The notes under the pieces: generated by a model
Told to the model about the DNA's origin: nothing
Databases searched by the model: none
Seen by the model: only the letters and a program-made list of their open reading frames with translations
Source of the DNA: Candidatus Chloroploca sp. Khr17
GTDB taxonomy: Bacteria > Chloroflexota > Chloroflexia > Chloroflexales > Chloroflexaceae
Assembly: GCF_004138165.1 (NCBI RefSeq)
Contig: NZ_RYFF01000041.1
Coordinates: 1 to 50,181 of the forward strand
Direction: 5' to 3'
Length of the DNA stretch: 50,181 nucleotides
In this document: positions 1 through 7,473 of the stretch, piece by piece
Layout of the letters: each line of letters starts with the position of its first letter
Numbering within the stretch: the stretch's first letter is position 1
Made by a program: the position numbers and the translations under genes

Positions 1-57
1 ACCCGCGACTTTGCCCAGGTGCCTGGACTTGTCATTGAGGACTGGTCGACTGAGTAG
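1..57 (+). CDS. C-terminal end of a PIN-domain (VapC-type) toxin, partial
   Basis: Only the last 18 codons are present; the gene starts before the window. The tail reads TRDFAQVPGLVIEDW plus three residues, then TAG at 55-57. This matches the usual end of VapC-type PIN ribonucleases (T-R-D/N-x-x-D-F-x-x-V-x-G-L-x-x-x-x-W), where the Asp is part of the acidic metal site. An antitoxin gene would be expected just upstream. The call rests on a very short segment. Bases 58-209 after it hold no gene that I can support. Confidence 0.5.
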   Translation, partial: TRDFAQVPGLVIEDWSTE

Positions 58-209
58 GCCATCGACCGCTGCACGAATTGCACCGGTCGTCGCCCCATCG
101 AGTAGCCCACCGCGGGGAAAGCAGAAATTGGCAAGCTGAAAGCTGAAAACGGTACTGTGTTGAAGGTCAACTCGATTTGCCGCCCGTTCTGCCTCACGAG
201 AGAATCTCA

Positions 210-238
210 TTGACATTCAACAAGGCAGGCGCTACTAT
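210..238 (+). promoter_or_regulatory. sigma70-type promoter for the large secreted protein
   Basis: A perfect -35 hexamer TTGACA (210-215), a 17-bp spacer and TACTAT (233-238) place transcription start near 245. This fits the start codon at 294 and argues against the longer TTG-initiated frame that opens at 177, which would begin upstream of the promoter. Confidence 0.6.
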
Positions 239-293
239 CGGGAACACACCTTCGCGCGCTCACCGTCCCGCAGTGAAACCAGGAGTCCTTACA

Positions 294-3200
294 ATGACCA
301 GAACGCACGCACCGCTCCGGCGCCTGCTCGCCATAATTCTGCTGCTCTGTTTGCTGCCCGCCCCGTCGCCGGCGCGGGCTGCCGTCGGCTTCGATGTGAT
401 CACGCTGCCTCCGAACCCGGAGCTCCAGTGGCTGGCGGGCGGCCTGATCGACAACAACGGCACGGTCTACTTCCTCGCCCAGATCGCCGGCACCATCGGC
501 GTCTACCGGCTGATCGCCAACAGCGTCGAGCCCTTCCTACTCGACGGTGCCCAGGTGCCCGCCCAACTGCCCTCGGGGATCGGCACGAGCGTCACGATTG
601 ATCGCGCCATGCCCTGGTTCGTCGACGCGAGCGGGCGCGTTTATTTCTGGATCAGCGAGGCCGGGCAGAGCGAGATCACCCGCGCCCTACGCCTGGAGGT
701 CGGCGGCGGCTTCACGCTGCTGGAGCTCAAGCCGCCCGGGACGAGGTTCCATGCTGAGACGCCAACCAGTAACGGGCGCTGGCTCGCCAGCGAGCGCGCC
801 GAAGTCGAGGGGGACTCGGGTTTTATCGTCTACCGCAGCGATGGCGTGAGCAGCCAGGAAGTGCTACGGCGGCCGCGCACGCGTACTTCGTGCAGTAACG
901 GCAGCCTCGCCGCAGCCGGCAGCGACGAGTCCAGTGTGCGCGTAAACGCCAACGGCAAGGGGGTGATCCACGAGATCCTGAGCACACTGGTCTACCCCAA
1001 CTCCGACTGCAGCGGGCCGCGCCCGCGCTTAGAGCAGATCGGCTTTCGCATCAGCAGTCTGAACGGCACCACCCAGGTCGAACAGCAATTTTCGACCACC
1101 GAAGTCAGCGCCCTTGAGGTGCGCAGCCTCCAGCTGAACGACGCCGGCAACCTGCTGTACGCGCTGCTCACCTTTGCACCGAACGACACCTGGCGCTACA
1201 GGCTTGTGCGCGACGGCAACACCGTGCTTGAGCTCAGCGGCAGCAGCGGCAGCTCGCTGTCGAACTCGATCCTCAACACCTTCAGCAGCGCGCAGCTTCA
1301 GCCCGACGGCAGCGTGGTCTACAAGTTGGCCCCCGGCGACGACCCGGCGCATCCCGCCGGCGGCCTGTTCCGCGACTCCACCCTGATCCTCGCGGGCAAC
1401 GACCCGCTCTTCCCCGCCCCGATCAGCTTCAGCTTCCTGTTTCGGGCGAGCAGCGGGGGCGCACTGGCAGCCAATTATTTCGATCCGACGCTCAGCCGGG
1501 CCCGGCTCGTGCTGCTCTCGCCCACCCTTGGTCGCTGGATCAACGGCGACGGCGGCGCCTGGAGCGACCCGACCAACTGGGCGGGCGAAGAGGTGCCGGG
1601 CCAGGGCGACAAGGCGCTGTTCAACCTGGCGAATGCCTACACCGTGAGCACCGGCACCCAGCAAGTGGGCAGTGTGGAGCTGCAGGACGGCGAGGTGACC
1701 TGGACGGCAGGCGAGTTGGCGATCATCGGCGCGCTGCGGGTGGGCAGCCGGGATGGGCAGGGCACGACAGACCTGTCGCTGCGCGACCGTGTGCTGGCCG
1801 GCGAGGTGACGGTAGGCGCGTTGCCGACGAGCGCTACCGACCTGGCGACCATTGCGGGCATGCAGATCCTGGCGGACGCACGGCTTACGGTCAGCGGACC
1901 GCTGGTGATCGGGCAGGCCGGGCGGGCCGGCCTCGGGCTCTTCGGCGGCACGCTGAGCACTGGCGAGACCAAGCTTGGCGTCGGCGGCGTGGGTACGTTC
2001 AACACCCTCGTTGGCGGCCAGTGGCAATCGGGCGGCCTGCTGGTGGGCGAGAGCTATCCCGGCTACATCAGCCTCGTCGGCGGCAGCGCGTTGCAGAGCA
2101 GCAGCGCACGCATCGGCGGCGCGCCCTTCTCGCCGAACTTCGACCCCGCCTTCGACCCCAGCGGCGGTGAGGGCGGCTTCTCGCAGGTGTCGGTCAGTGG
2201 GGTCGGCTTCGATGAGGCGATCAACCCCACCAACCCGACAAGCTGGAGCATCCAGGCCGGGCTGGAGCTCGGCAGCGGTCACCCCGGCAGCCTGCGCATC
2301 AGCGACGGCGGCAGCGTGCAGGTGAGCGAGTCGCTGGCGGTAGACAATCTGGCACCGGGGCTCCCCGTGGCGTTGCCGCCCGGCTCATCAACGTGGAGCC
2401 GCGTGCTGGTCGGTGGGGTTGACGAGAGCCTGCAGCAGCCGGCCACGCTGCTGATCGGGCAGGACCTGCTGCTCGGCAACACCGCCGGGGCCGTCTCCAG
2501 CCTGCGCATCGTTGACGGCGGCATCGTTGATATCGGCCGTTCGCTCTCAGTCGGCCACCAGCCCGGATCGCTGCCCATCGTGTTCGTGGAGGGCGCGGGC
2601 GCGACCCTCACCGCCGGGCAGGGAGCCGGCGCGAGTTGCAGCATCGGCTTCAGCGGGGCCGGCGATTTCAGGCTGAGCGACGGCGGGACTTTCCGCTGCG
2701 TCGGCCCGCTCTTCATCGGCCTGGGCGACGACGAGGCGTCGCTGTCGGTTGCCGGTGCAGAGAGCCAGGCGCGAGCGCAGCGCATCGAAGTGGGGGCCCC
2801 GGCCAGCGCCGAGCCTACCGGCGCCGGGGCAATCGAGCTGGACGGCGGGCGCGTCGTTGCCGACCAGAACCTCACCATCTGGGAGAACGGCACCCTCGGC
2901 GGCAGTGGCACGATCGTCGGTACCCTGGTGAACCACGGCACGATCAACGTCGGGCTGGAACCCCTGCCGCCGAGCGGCAATCTCCAGACGCTGGCCGCGC
3001 TCGGTGCCCAACCGGGCACCCTGGCCATCGAGGGTGCGGCGACCTTTCTACCCGCCAGCAAGCTACAGCTAGATCTCATCGGGGCGGACCAGTACGACCA
3101 ACTGACCGTCAGCGGGGCGGCGCAACTCGACGGCGAACTGGTGCTGGCCTTCAGCGAGGGCTTTGCGCCCCGCGCCGGCGACAGCTTCACGTTCGTCAGC

Positions 3201-3374
3201 GCCGGCAGCAGCGCGGGCGCGTTCGCGACCGTCACGGTGACCGGTCTGGCACCGGGCTGGCAGTTCAGCCTGAGCAGTAGCAGCGGCGTCACCACGCTGC
3301 GCTCGGAGAGCGACGGCGTGGCCACCACCACCCCGACGCTACGGCGCGTCTACTTACCCCTGGCCCGCCGCTAA
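294..3374 (+). CDS. large secreted beta-strand-repeat protein with C-terminal YLPL tail
   Basis: The protein has 1026 residues. The ATG at 294 follows AGGAGT by about 7 nt and begins a classical Sec signal peptide (basic start, Leu-rich core, cleavage near SPARA-AVG). Residues ~30-410 are a beta-rich segment. From ~420 (GRWINGDGGAWSDPTNW) the sequence resembles the G-x-W-S-D-P-x-N-W opening and passenger-like beta-strand repeats of autotransporter-associated or PEP-CTERM-type proteins, with many Gly-rich 'DGG' turns. Near the end a block with YDQLTVSGAAQLDGEL resembles the C-terminal passenger-type domain of such proteins. The last residues are RRVYLPLARR, a tail I associate with Chloroflexota exported proteins. 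It is probably cell-surface attached or secreted; ligand unknown. No operon partner downstream is intact. Confidence 0.75.
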   Translation: MTRTHAPLRRLLAIILLLCLLPAPSPARAAVGFDVITLPPNPELQWLAGGLIDNNGTVYFLAQIAGTIGVYRLIANSVEPFLLDGAQVPAQLPSGIGTSVTIDRAMPWFVDASGRVYFWISEAGQSEITRALRLEVGGGFTLLELKPPGTRFHAETPTSNGRWLASERAEVEGDSGFIVYRSDGVSSQEVLRRPRTRTSCSNGSLAAAGSDESSVRVNANGKGVIHEILSTLVYPNSDCSGPRPRLEQIGFRISSLNGTTQVEQQFSTTEVSALEVRSLQLNDAGNLLYALLTFAPNDTWRYRLVRDGNTVLELSGSSGSSLSNSILNTFSSAQLQPDGSVVYKLAPGDDPAHPAGGLFRDSTLILAGNDPLFPAPISFSFLFRASSGGALAANYFDPTLSRARLVLLSPTLGRWINGDGGAWSDPTNWAGEEVPGQGDKALFNLANAYTVSTGTQQVGSVELQDGEVTWTAGELAIIGALRVGSRDGQGTTDLSLRDRVLAGEVTVGALPTSATDLATIAGMQILADARLTVSGPLVIGQAGRAGLGLFGGTLSTGETKLGVGGVGTFNTLVGGQWQSGGLLVGESYPGYISLVGGSALQSSSARIGGAPFSPNFDPAFDPSGGEGGFSQVSVSGVGFDEAINPTNPTSWSIQAGLELGSGHPGSLRISDGGSVQVSESLAVDNLAPGLPVALPPGSSTWSRVLVGGVDESLQQPATLLIGQDLLLGNTAGAVSSLRIVDGGIVDIGRSLSVGHQPGSLPIVFVEGAGATLTAGQGAGASCSIGFSGAGDFRLSDGGTFRCVGPLFIGLGDDEASLSVAGAESQARAQRIEVGAPASAEPTGAGAIELDGGRVVADQNLTIWENGTLGGSGTIVGTLVNHGTINVGLEPLPPSGNLQTLAALGAQPGTLAIEGAATFLPASKLQLDLIGADQYDQLTVSGAAQLDGELVLAFSEGFAPRAGDSFTFVSAGSSAGAFATVTVTGLAPGWQFSLSSSSGVTTLRSESDGVATTTPTLRRVYLPLARR

Positions 3375-3400
3375 AGGGCCAGGCGAGAAACGAGGACCTG

Positions 3401-3487
3401 ATGCAGGGACGGATAGCCTACCCGCGGATCTGCGTGATCGGTGCGGGAGCGGCGGGGATCGCGGCGGCCAAGGAGCTAAAATTGTGA
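3401..3487 (+). pseudogene. N-terminal remnant of an FAD-dependent monooxygenase
   Basis: A 28-codon frame begins with ATG 9 nt after GAGG and reads MQGRIAYPRICVIGAGAAGI followed by AAAKELKL and a stop. V-I-G-A-G-A-A-G-I-x-A-A-K is the dinucleotide-binding Rossmann fingerprint at the start of flavin-containing monooxygenases. Everything after the first beta-alpha unit is missing, so no enzyme can be made. It lies 26 nt after the secreted-protein gene and is followed by unrelated minus-strand genes, so a deletion or rearrangement removed the rest. Confidence 0.6.
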
Positions 3488-3515
3488 CCGCCTCCCTCAT
3501 TCTCGCGCTATGCCG

Positions 3516-3878
3516 CTATGATGGCTGTGCTTCCCGCACCCTCCGCACCTCTTCCTGCGCCCAGCCCCGCGCCTCTTTGCGGGTCAGGCCACTGCTTCCC
3601 GCAGGTGACTCGAGCGTGCTCCCAAAGCGCGACGGACCCGCACCAGTGTACGTGCCGTTCCGCTGGAGCGATAGCTCTGCCTGCGCTGCCGCATCCATTT
3701 CCAGATCCCGCAGCGCCAGCACCTGATCGTCGGGCAGCAAGACAACCGGTACCTCAGCCGCGGCACGGTCAAGCCACTCGACCAGGACATCCTCAACGCG
3801 CCGCTGGGTTCGCGCCGCGACCGCGCGTGCACTTTCGACCAGCGGCTCAGGAAGCGCGAGGGTCACCAACTCGCTCAT
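3516..3878 (-). CDS. small antitoxin-like protein
   Basis: The frame encodes about 120 residues starting MSELVTLALPEPLVESARAV. The ATG at 3878 is preferred over the GTG at 3887 because AAGGG lies just upstream, inside the end of the preceding gene. The N-terminal half (short beta strand, then helices with TQRRVEDVLVEWLDRAA and LPDDQVLALRDL) matches a family of small proteins common in Chloroflexota and cyanobacteria that is usually annotated as antitoxin-like. The second half (from about residue 72) is less family-like than the first, so it may be decaying. It follows the SOUL gene by 5 nt, suggesting cotranscription. No partner toxin is adjacent. Confidence 0.5.
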   Translation of the reverse strand: MSELVTLALPEPLVESARAVAARTQRRVEDVLVEWLDRAAAEVPVVLLPDDQVLALRDLEMDAAAQAELSLQRNGTYTGAGPSRFGSTLESPAGSSGLTRKEARGWAQEEVRRVREAQPS

Positions 3879-3883
3879 CGGTA

Positions 3884-4717
3884 TCACCCTTCATCCACAC
3901 CCCCCGACGATGCGTTTCCCGTCTGCAACCTGCGTTCGACTGGAATGAGCACCTCGTTGCGACGCAGAAACCACAATGTGAGGGGCGGGTCATAGCGCGC
4001 AAATAGCGCCGGGCCTGTGGCAACATATCCGTTCTGTTCGATCAAGGCTTCCAGGTGTTTGCGCTTGGACTCATACACAACTTTGAGCCAGGTGCCCGAA
4101 TATTGCAGCGCTGCCATCAACTGCCCCGGGTGCTGCACAAGCCGGATCCGGGAATCATTTGGTTCGGGCAAGTCTTCCAATGCATATTCCGCCGGCATGA
4201 TGAAGGAAAAGACCCAGGTGTTCTCCGCACCGATCTGTGTCACCGGTGCGGTCATCGCAATCTTTGTGCGCTCCGGCTCCTGGAATACCGGCGCCGTCAT
4301 GGCGATCGTTTGCCGCTCGCTGGTCTGGGTAACCGGCGCCGTCATCGCCAGCGAGTCCCTCCGCCGGTTGTTGCCGAAAATGTAGCCCGCCAGTCGGCTG
4401 AAGGCGAGATTGCCGACCCACTCGAAATTGCCGGTCACCGTCGAGGCTATGCCGTCGAGAAGGTAATACCAGGTCGAAGCGCCAGTGCGGATTATAGGGC
4501 TAAGGCGATATTCACCCTGGATCAAAGGCACTATACGCACAACCTGGTAGGTGACGGGATCACTATCCAAGTTCAGAGTCCGCCTAACGCCATAAAACTC
4601 ATTGGCAATCTCTTCAGGCGTAATCCCCGTATATTCAGCGCTCGTTGGAGCCATCGTCAGTTGCAAGGTCAGACCGTCATCCAGCGCGGTGCCTTCAACA
4701 TAGTTGTCGCCCAGCAA
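3884..4717 (-). CDS. SOUL-family heme-binding-like protein, N-terminus uncertain
   Basis: The 277-residue frame carries the SOUL family signature in its second half: NLAFSRLAGYIFGNNRRR followed by three closely spaced AMTAPV motifs and a C-terminal beta/alpha region ending in LRRNEVLIPVERR. SOUL/HBP proteins bind heme or tetrapyrroles. The first ~95 residues (around VEGTALDDGLTLQLTMAP) are not typical of the family. The only starts are TTG codons with no clear ribosome site, and the same frame is closed by a stop just upstream. The 5' end overlaps the frame-shifted end of a dehalogenase fragment, so the gene may be a truncated or chimeric product. The SOUL assignment is secure; a functional start is not. 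Confidence 0.6.
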   Translation of the reverse strand: MLGDNYVEGTALDDGLTLQLTMAPTSAEYTGITPEEIANEFYGVRRTLNLDSDPVTYQVVRIVPLIQGEYRLSPIIRTGASTWYYLLDGIASTVTGNFEWVGNLAFSRLAGYIFGNNRRRDSLAMTAPVTQTSERQTIAMTAPVFQEPERTKIAMTAPVTQIGAENTWVFSFIMPAEYALEDLPEPNDSRIRLVQHPGQLMAALQYSGTWLKVVYESKRKHLEALIEQNGYVATGPALFARYDPPLTLWFLRRNEVLIPVERRLQTGNASSGGVDEG

Positions 4718-4953
4718 ATAGTCCGTGTCCAGGAGTTCCCAGTTAGGGAGTTATCGGTCATATCAGCGGTGGCCGCTACCGGTCTGGCGGCGATGAATGC
4801 GTTCACGCGGCGGGCGATTTCCTCACCCTGGTTGTCTTGTAGGAAGTGGCTGGCTTCTTCCAGGCGCACGTGATCCCAGCCTTCGCTACCCAGAATATGA
4901 TCAAGTAATGTCTGCTGGATCAGAGGCGGCCTTAATCTATTCCAGCAAGGCCG
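4669..4953 (-). pseudogene. C-terminal remnant of a haloalkane dehalogenase-like alpha/beta hydrolase
   Basis: An open frame between stops contains LLDHILGSEGWDHVRLEE and then ASHFLQDNQGEEIARRVNAF at about 4920-4790. This is the characteristic end of haloalkane dehalogenase-type hydrolases, including the catalytic His in x-A-S-H-F-L-Q. The nucleophile and lid regions are absent, and an in-frame stop (4954-4956) precedes it. The tail runs out of frame into the start of the SOUL gene. It is a leftover of a deleted gene. Confidence 0.6.
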
Positions 4954-5121
4954 CTATTTCCTAAGAATCAATATGCCCCATACCAGGAAGCTGAGCTCCA
5001 CAATTGTCGAGACAATGGTGATGGTATCCAGCGTCCCGCTGACGAAGGCGGGGATCCGGCTAAGGATGAGCAGCCAGAAGACGACGAGCACAGCGCGAAT
5101 GAAGATGGTTTTGTCCATCAT
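4954..5121 (-). CDS. small two-helix membrane protein
   Basis: This 55-residue protein begins MMDKTIFIRAVLVVFWLLIL and has two hydrophobic segments (about residues 6-21 and 34-52) separated by a short polar turn, ending LILRK. The ATG at 5121 is preceded by AGGTG 4 nt upstream, and this ribosome site overlaps the stop codon of the metallo-hydrolase gene (7-nt gap), so the two are probably translationally coupled. I do not recognise the family. Its position suggests a membrane partner or accessory of the exported hydrolase. Confidence 0.55.
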   Translation of the reverse strand: MMDKTIFIRAVLVVFWLLILSRIPAFVSGTLDTITIVSTIVELSFLVWGILILRK

Positions 5122-5128
5122 GATTCAC

Positions 5129-6292
5129 CTACCCAAAGAGTTCTGAGATAATGATTTGATCTGAATTGACCGGCAGTTTTGCCATCGTACCGTCATTGGC
5201 CATCCGTACCTCACCACTGTAGATGGCGCGTGCGTCTCTCAGGAAAGGATTGATCAACAATTTTGGTACTGGGGGCAGAACGTGTGTGATGAGCAGCACC
5301 GGAACCCCTGCTTCTCTTGCAACGAGTGCGGCTTCTTCCGGCTTGATATGCGATTCCTGAATATCCTCAGTAACGCTAGAGAGGTTGTTGTCCATATCTT
5401 TTCCGGCTTCAGATATCGCTTGTGACATCTTGTGATTCAAGGAATCACTGACCATCAAATCAGCGCCCATCGCGTGATGAATGAGGCTATCGGAGTAAAT
5501 CGTATCGCCTGTAATCATGACGCTGCGACCTTTGTAATTCACGCGGAAGCCAACCGCTGGAACTACGGGGGGGTGGTCTACATTGAAGGCAATCACCTGC
5601 ACATCACCTGCTTCATAGACTACGGCACTAGACATGAGATCAGCGCCGAGATCGAACGTGTGCGCCACTCCTCCAAACCCAGAAGGGGGTACGACTTCTT
5701 CATCATGATGTGCAATTCGATAGCTGCGATCGAGTTGATAGGCAGCAGTGAATCCTGCCACAACCTCTTCGACTCCTGGAGGGCCGTAGATGGGCAGTGG
5801 CTCAGTCGCACCACCGCTTGCCCAGTGCTGTAGCATCAACTCACCGAGATCGCTAATGTGGTCTGAATGGTAGTGGGTCAGGAAGAGCGCGCTCATTGAA
5901 CTGAGATTCAAGCCAGTTAGCGAGAGTTGGCGCGTACTGCCGGGGCCTGCATCAAAGACAAGCATTTGATCCCCTGCGATGACGACTGCTTGAGGGCCGA
6001 CTCGCAAGGGGTCAGGCAGCGGAGCGCCCGTACCAGTTGTGATGACGTATAAGGCATCATCTTCGAAATGCTTCGCGTCTCTTCCGCTAGCAAATGCGTT
6101 TTGCAATAGCCTTTCAACAGCGACATCCGGCAGGTTGTTCATGAAATGCGTTCCGCCAGCAACAAGCAGACCGGAAACACCCATCCCGGCACCAATTAGA
6201 AAACCCCTACGAGATACCCCCTTAGTGCGGGTTTCCTTACCGGAATCCTCTTGGGGATCCGGCGCTTCATCTTTTCGTTTCACATCGGCCAT
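5129..6292 (-). CDS. Tat-exported MBL-fold metallo-hydrolase
   Basis: The 387-residue protein starts at ATG 6292, 6 nt after a strong GGAGGAG; the upstream start at 6313 lies before this site. Residues 27-46 (SRRGFLIGAGMGVSGLLVAG) form a twin-arginine signal with hydrophobic core, so the folded metalloprotein is likely exported or membrane-anchored. The metallo-beta-lactamase motif T-H-Y-H-S-D-H (His140, His142, Asp144, His145) binds the dinuclear metal site; a later GDT (MITGDTIYSD) supplies the bridging Asp, and LLITHVLPP the last His. The arrangement is like the RNase Z/arylsulfatase-type branch; substrate unknown. It is probably expressed with the small membrane protein downstream. Confidence 0.8.
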   Translation of the reverse strand: MADVKRKDEAPDPQEDSGKETRTKGVSRRGFLIGAGMGVSGLLVAGGTHFMNNLPDVAVERLLQNAFASGRDAKHFEDDALYVITTGTGAPLPDPLRVGPQAVVIAGDQMLVFDAGPGSTRQLSLTGLNLSSMSALFLTHYHSDHISDLGELMLQHWASGGATEPLPIYGPPGVEEVVAGFTAAYQLDRSYRIAHHDEEVVPPSGFGGVAHTFDLGADLMSSAVVYEAGDVQVIAFNVDHPPVVPAVGFRVNYKGRSVMITGDTIYSDSLIHHAMGADLMVSDSLNHKMSQAISEAGKDMDNNLSSVTEDIQESHIKPEEAALVAREAGVPVLLITHVLPPVPKLLINPFLRDARAIYSGEVRMANDGTMAKLPVNSDQIIISELFG

Positions 6293-6347
6293 TTGTATCT
6301 CCTCCAGGTTCAATGTCTGGCATATCGATGATCGTTACAGAATGGGA

Positions 6348-7184
6348 TCAGTCGCGCTCGTCCAGCATGCGCAGCAGCGTCTGTGCAGTCTCGCCGGATG
6401 AATTCTGGTTTTGTCCGGTGACGATGTTGCCGTCAACCGCTAGATACGTCGCGAAGAAATCGCGGAATGCGGTGGCGCTCACAAAGTTTGCGCCTAGTCG
6501 GCGCAACTCGGTTTCCGGGTGTTGTGGCGTGATTCCAATACCGAGTTCTTCGACCTGCTTGTCGGTGACGGCGGTCATTGTGCGGCCTTCAACCAGCGGG
6601 CTGCCGTCGACGTCGGTCGCCATCAGGAAACCGAGCGCCCCATGGCACACCGAACCGAGCAGAACGTCTTCCGCGTGGGCTTCCGAGATCTTCGTGCCAA
6701 GCACTTCGCTGAAGCCCAGGTCGTAGGCTGCACCCCAGCCACCGGCCAGCCAGATGATCTCGTAGTCGCGGAAATCAATATCGTCGATCTTCAGCGAGTT
6801 GGCAGTTTTGCTTTGCGCAGCCGGATCGTTCAAATAGCGGCGATCGGCATGGGTGGCCAGCGGCCAGCGCAGGCTGACTGGTTCGAACGGGATGCCGCCC
6901 CCTTGGATACTGGCAATATCAACCGTCATACCGGCATCCAGAAAATCGTAGTAGGCGATGGTCAATTCTGAGCCAAACACCCCGGTTGCCACTCCGTCTT
7001 CCGGGTCACCTAATGTATCGTGATTGGTGGCGATGATCAGCGCTTTCTTTCCTGTTAGGTTGAACTCACCTCTCTCGTACGCCGGATGAAGGCCGATGGT
7101 TGCCAAAATCTGTGGCAATAGCGCCAGGACAAGCAAGATGGCTCCTGCTACGCCCAGCCCTCCCCAAAGGTAACCCTTTTTCAT
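6348..7184 (-). CDS. membrane-anchored DJ-1/PfpI family protein
   Basis: This 278-residue protein has an N-terminal transmembrane anchor (residues ~7-30) followed by a DJ-1/PfpI (class I glutamine amidotransferase-like) domain. Visible features are KALIIATNHD at the first strand, an acidic residue in GSELT (Glu73), and the nucleophile elbow GSVCHGALG with Cys180 and His181. Such proteins act as glyoxalase III-like deglycases, chaperones or peptidases; which one cannot be told here. The start ATG follows GGGAG by 10 nt. The domain would face the outside if the anchor is N-in. Its upstream region contains a 12-bp direct repeat. Confidence 0.8.
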   Translation of the reverse strand: MKKGYLWGGLGVAGAILLVLALLPQILATIGLHPAYERGEFNLTGKKALIIATNHDTLGDPEDGVATGVFGSELTIAYYDFLDAGMTVDIASIQGGGIPFEPVSLRWPLATHADRRYLNDPAAQSKTANSLKIDDIDFRDYEIIWLAGGWGAAYDLGFSEVLGTKISEAHAEDVLLGSVCHGALGFLMATDVDGSPLVEGRTMTAVTDKQVEELGIGITPQHPETELRRLGANFVSATAFRDFFATYLAVDGNIVTGQNQNSSGETAQTLLRMLDERD

Positions 7185-7205
7185 CGTGGTCTTTTCTCCC
7201 TTATA

Positions 7206-7234
7206 ATGACGGAATCGCCTGTATGACGGAATCG
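7206..7234. promoter_or_regulatory. 12-bp direct repeat, candidate operator between divergent genes
   Basis: ATGACGGAATCG occurs at 7206-7217 and again at 7223-7234, 17 bp apart start to start. It lies in the ~290-bp gap between the DJ-1-type gene (minus) and the sensor kinase gene (plus). A tandem site in a divergent promoter region fits binding by a dimeric response regulator, possibly the one encoded at 8715. No other gene is seen in 7185-7473. Confidence 0.35.
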
Positions 7235-7473
7235 ACTACTTGCTCGGCGAAAGGGACTTCCTGATTCAGGCGGAAGCAGGCCGGTCAATTCCTTTGGCTA
7301 TTCTGTCAACAGTGTAGAAGAAGTGCTGGCCGGCTACATCTGGCGCAGGACAGAAAAAAAGGTGAAAACGACGGCTGTCGCATCCCCCAAAAGATATACG
7401 CCGAACGTGGGGGACGTTATCTGTACATAGAAGGTTGTTGGAGAAACTGCTGTTGTGCTACGCTTGGAGCATG

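Noticed and set aside
1029-3331. Long open frames on the minus strand (1029-2282, 2279-3331) opposite the secreted protein
   Set aside because: They mirror a GC-rich coding strand, lack ribosome sites and have Arg/Ala/Pro-rich, non-protein-like sequence; the plus-strand gene has a promoter, signal peptide and family similarity.
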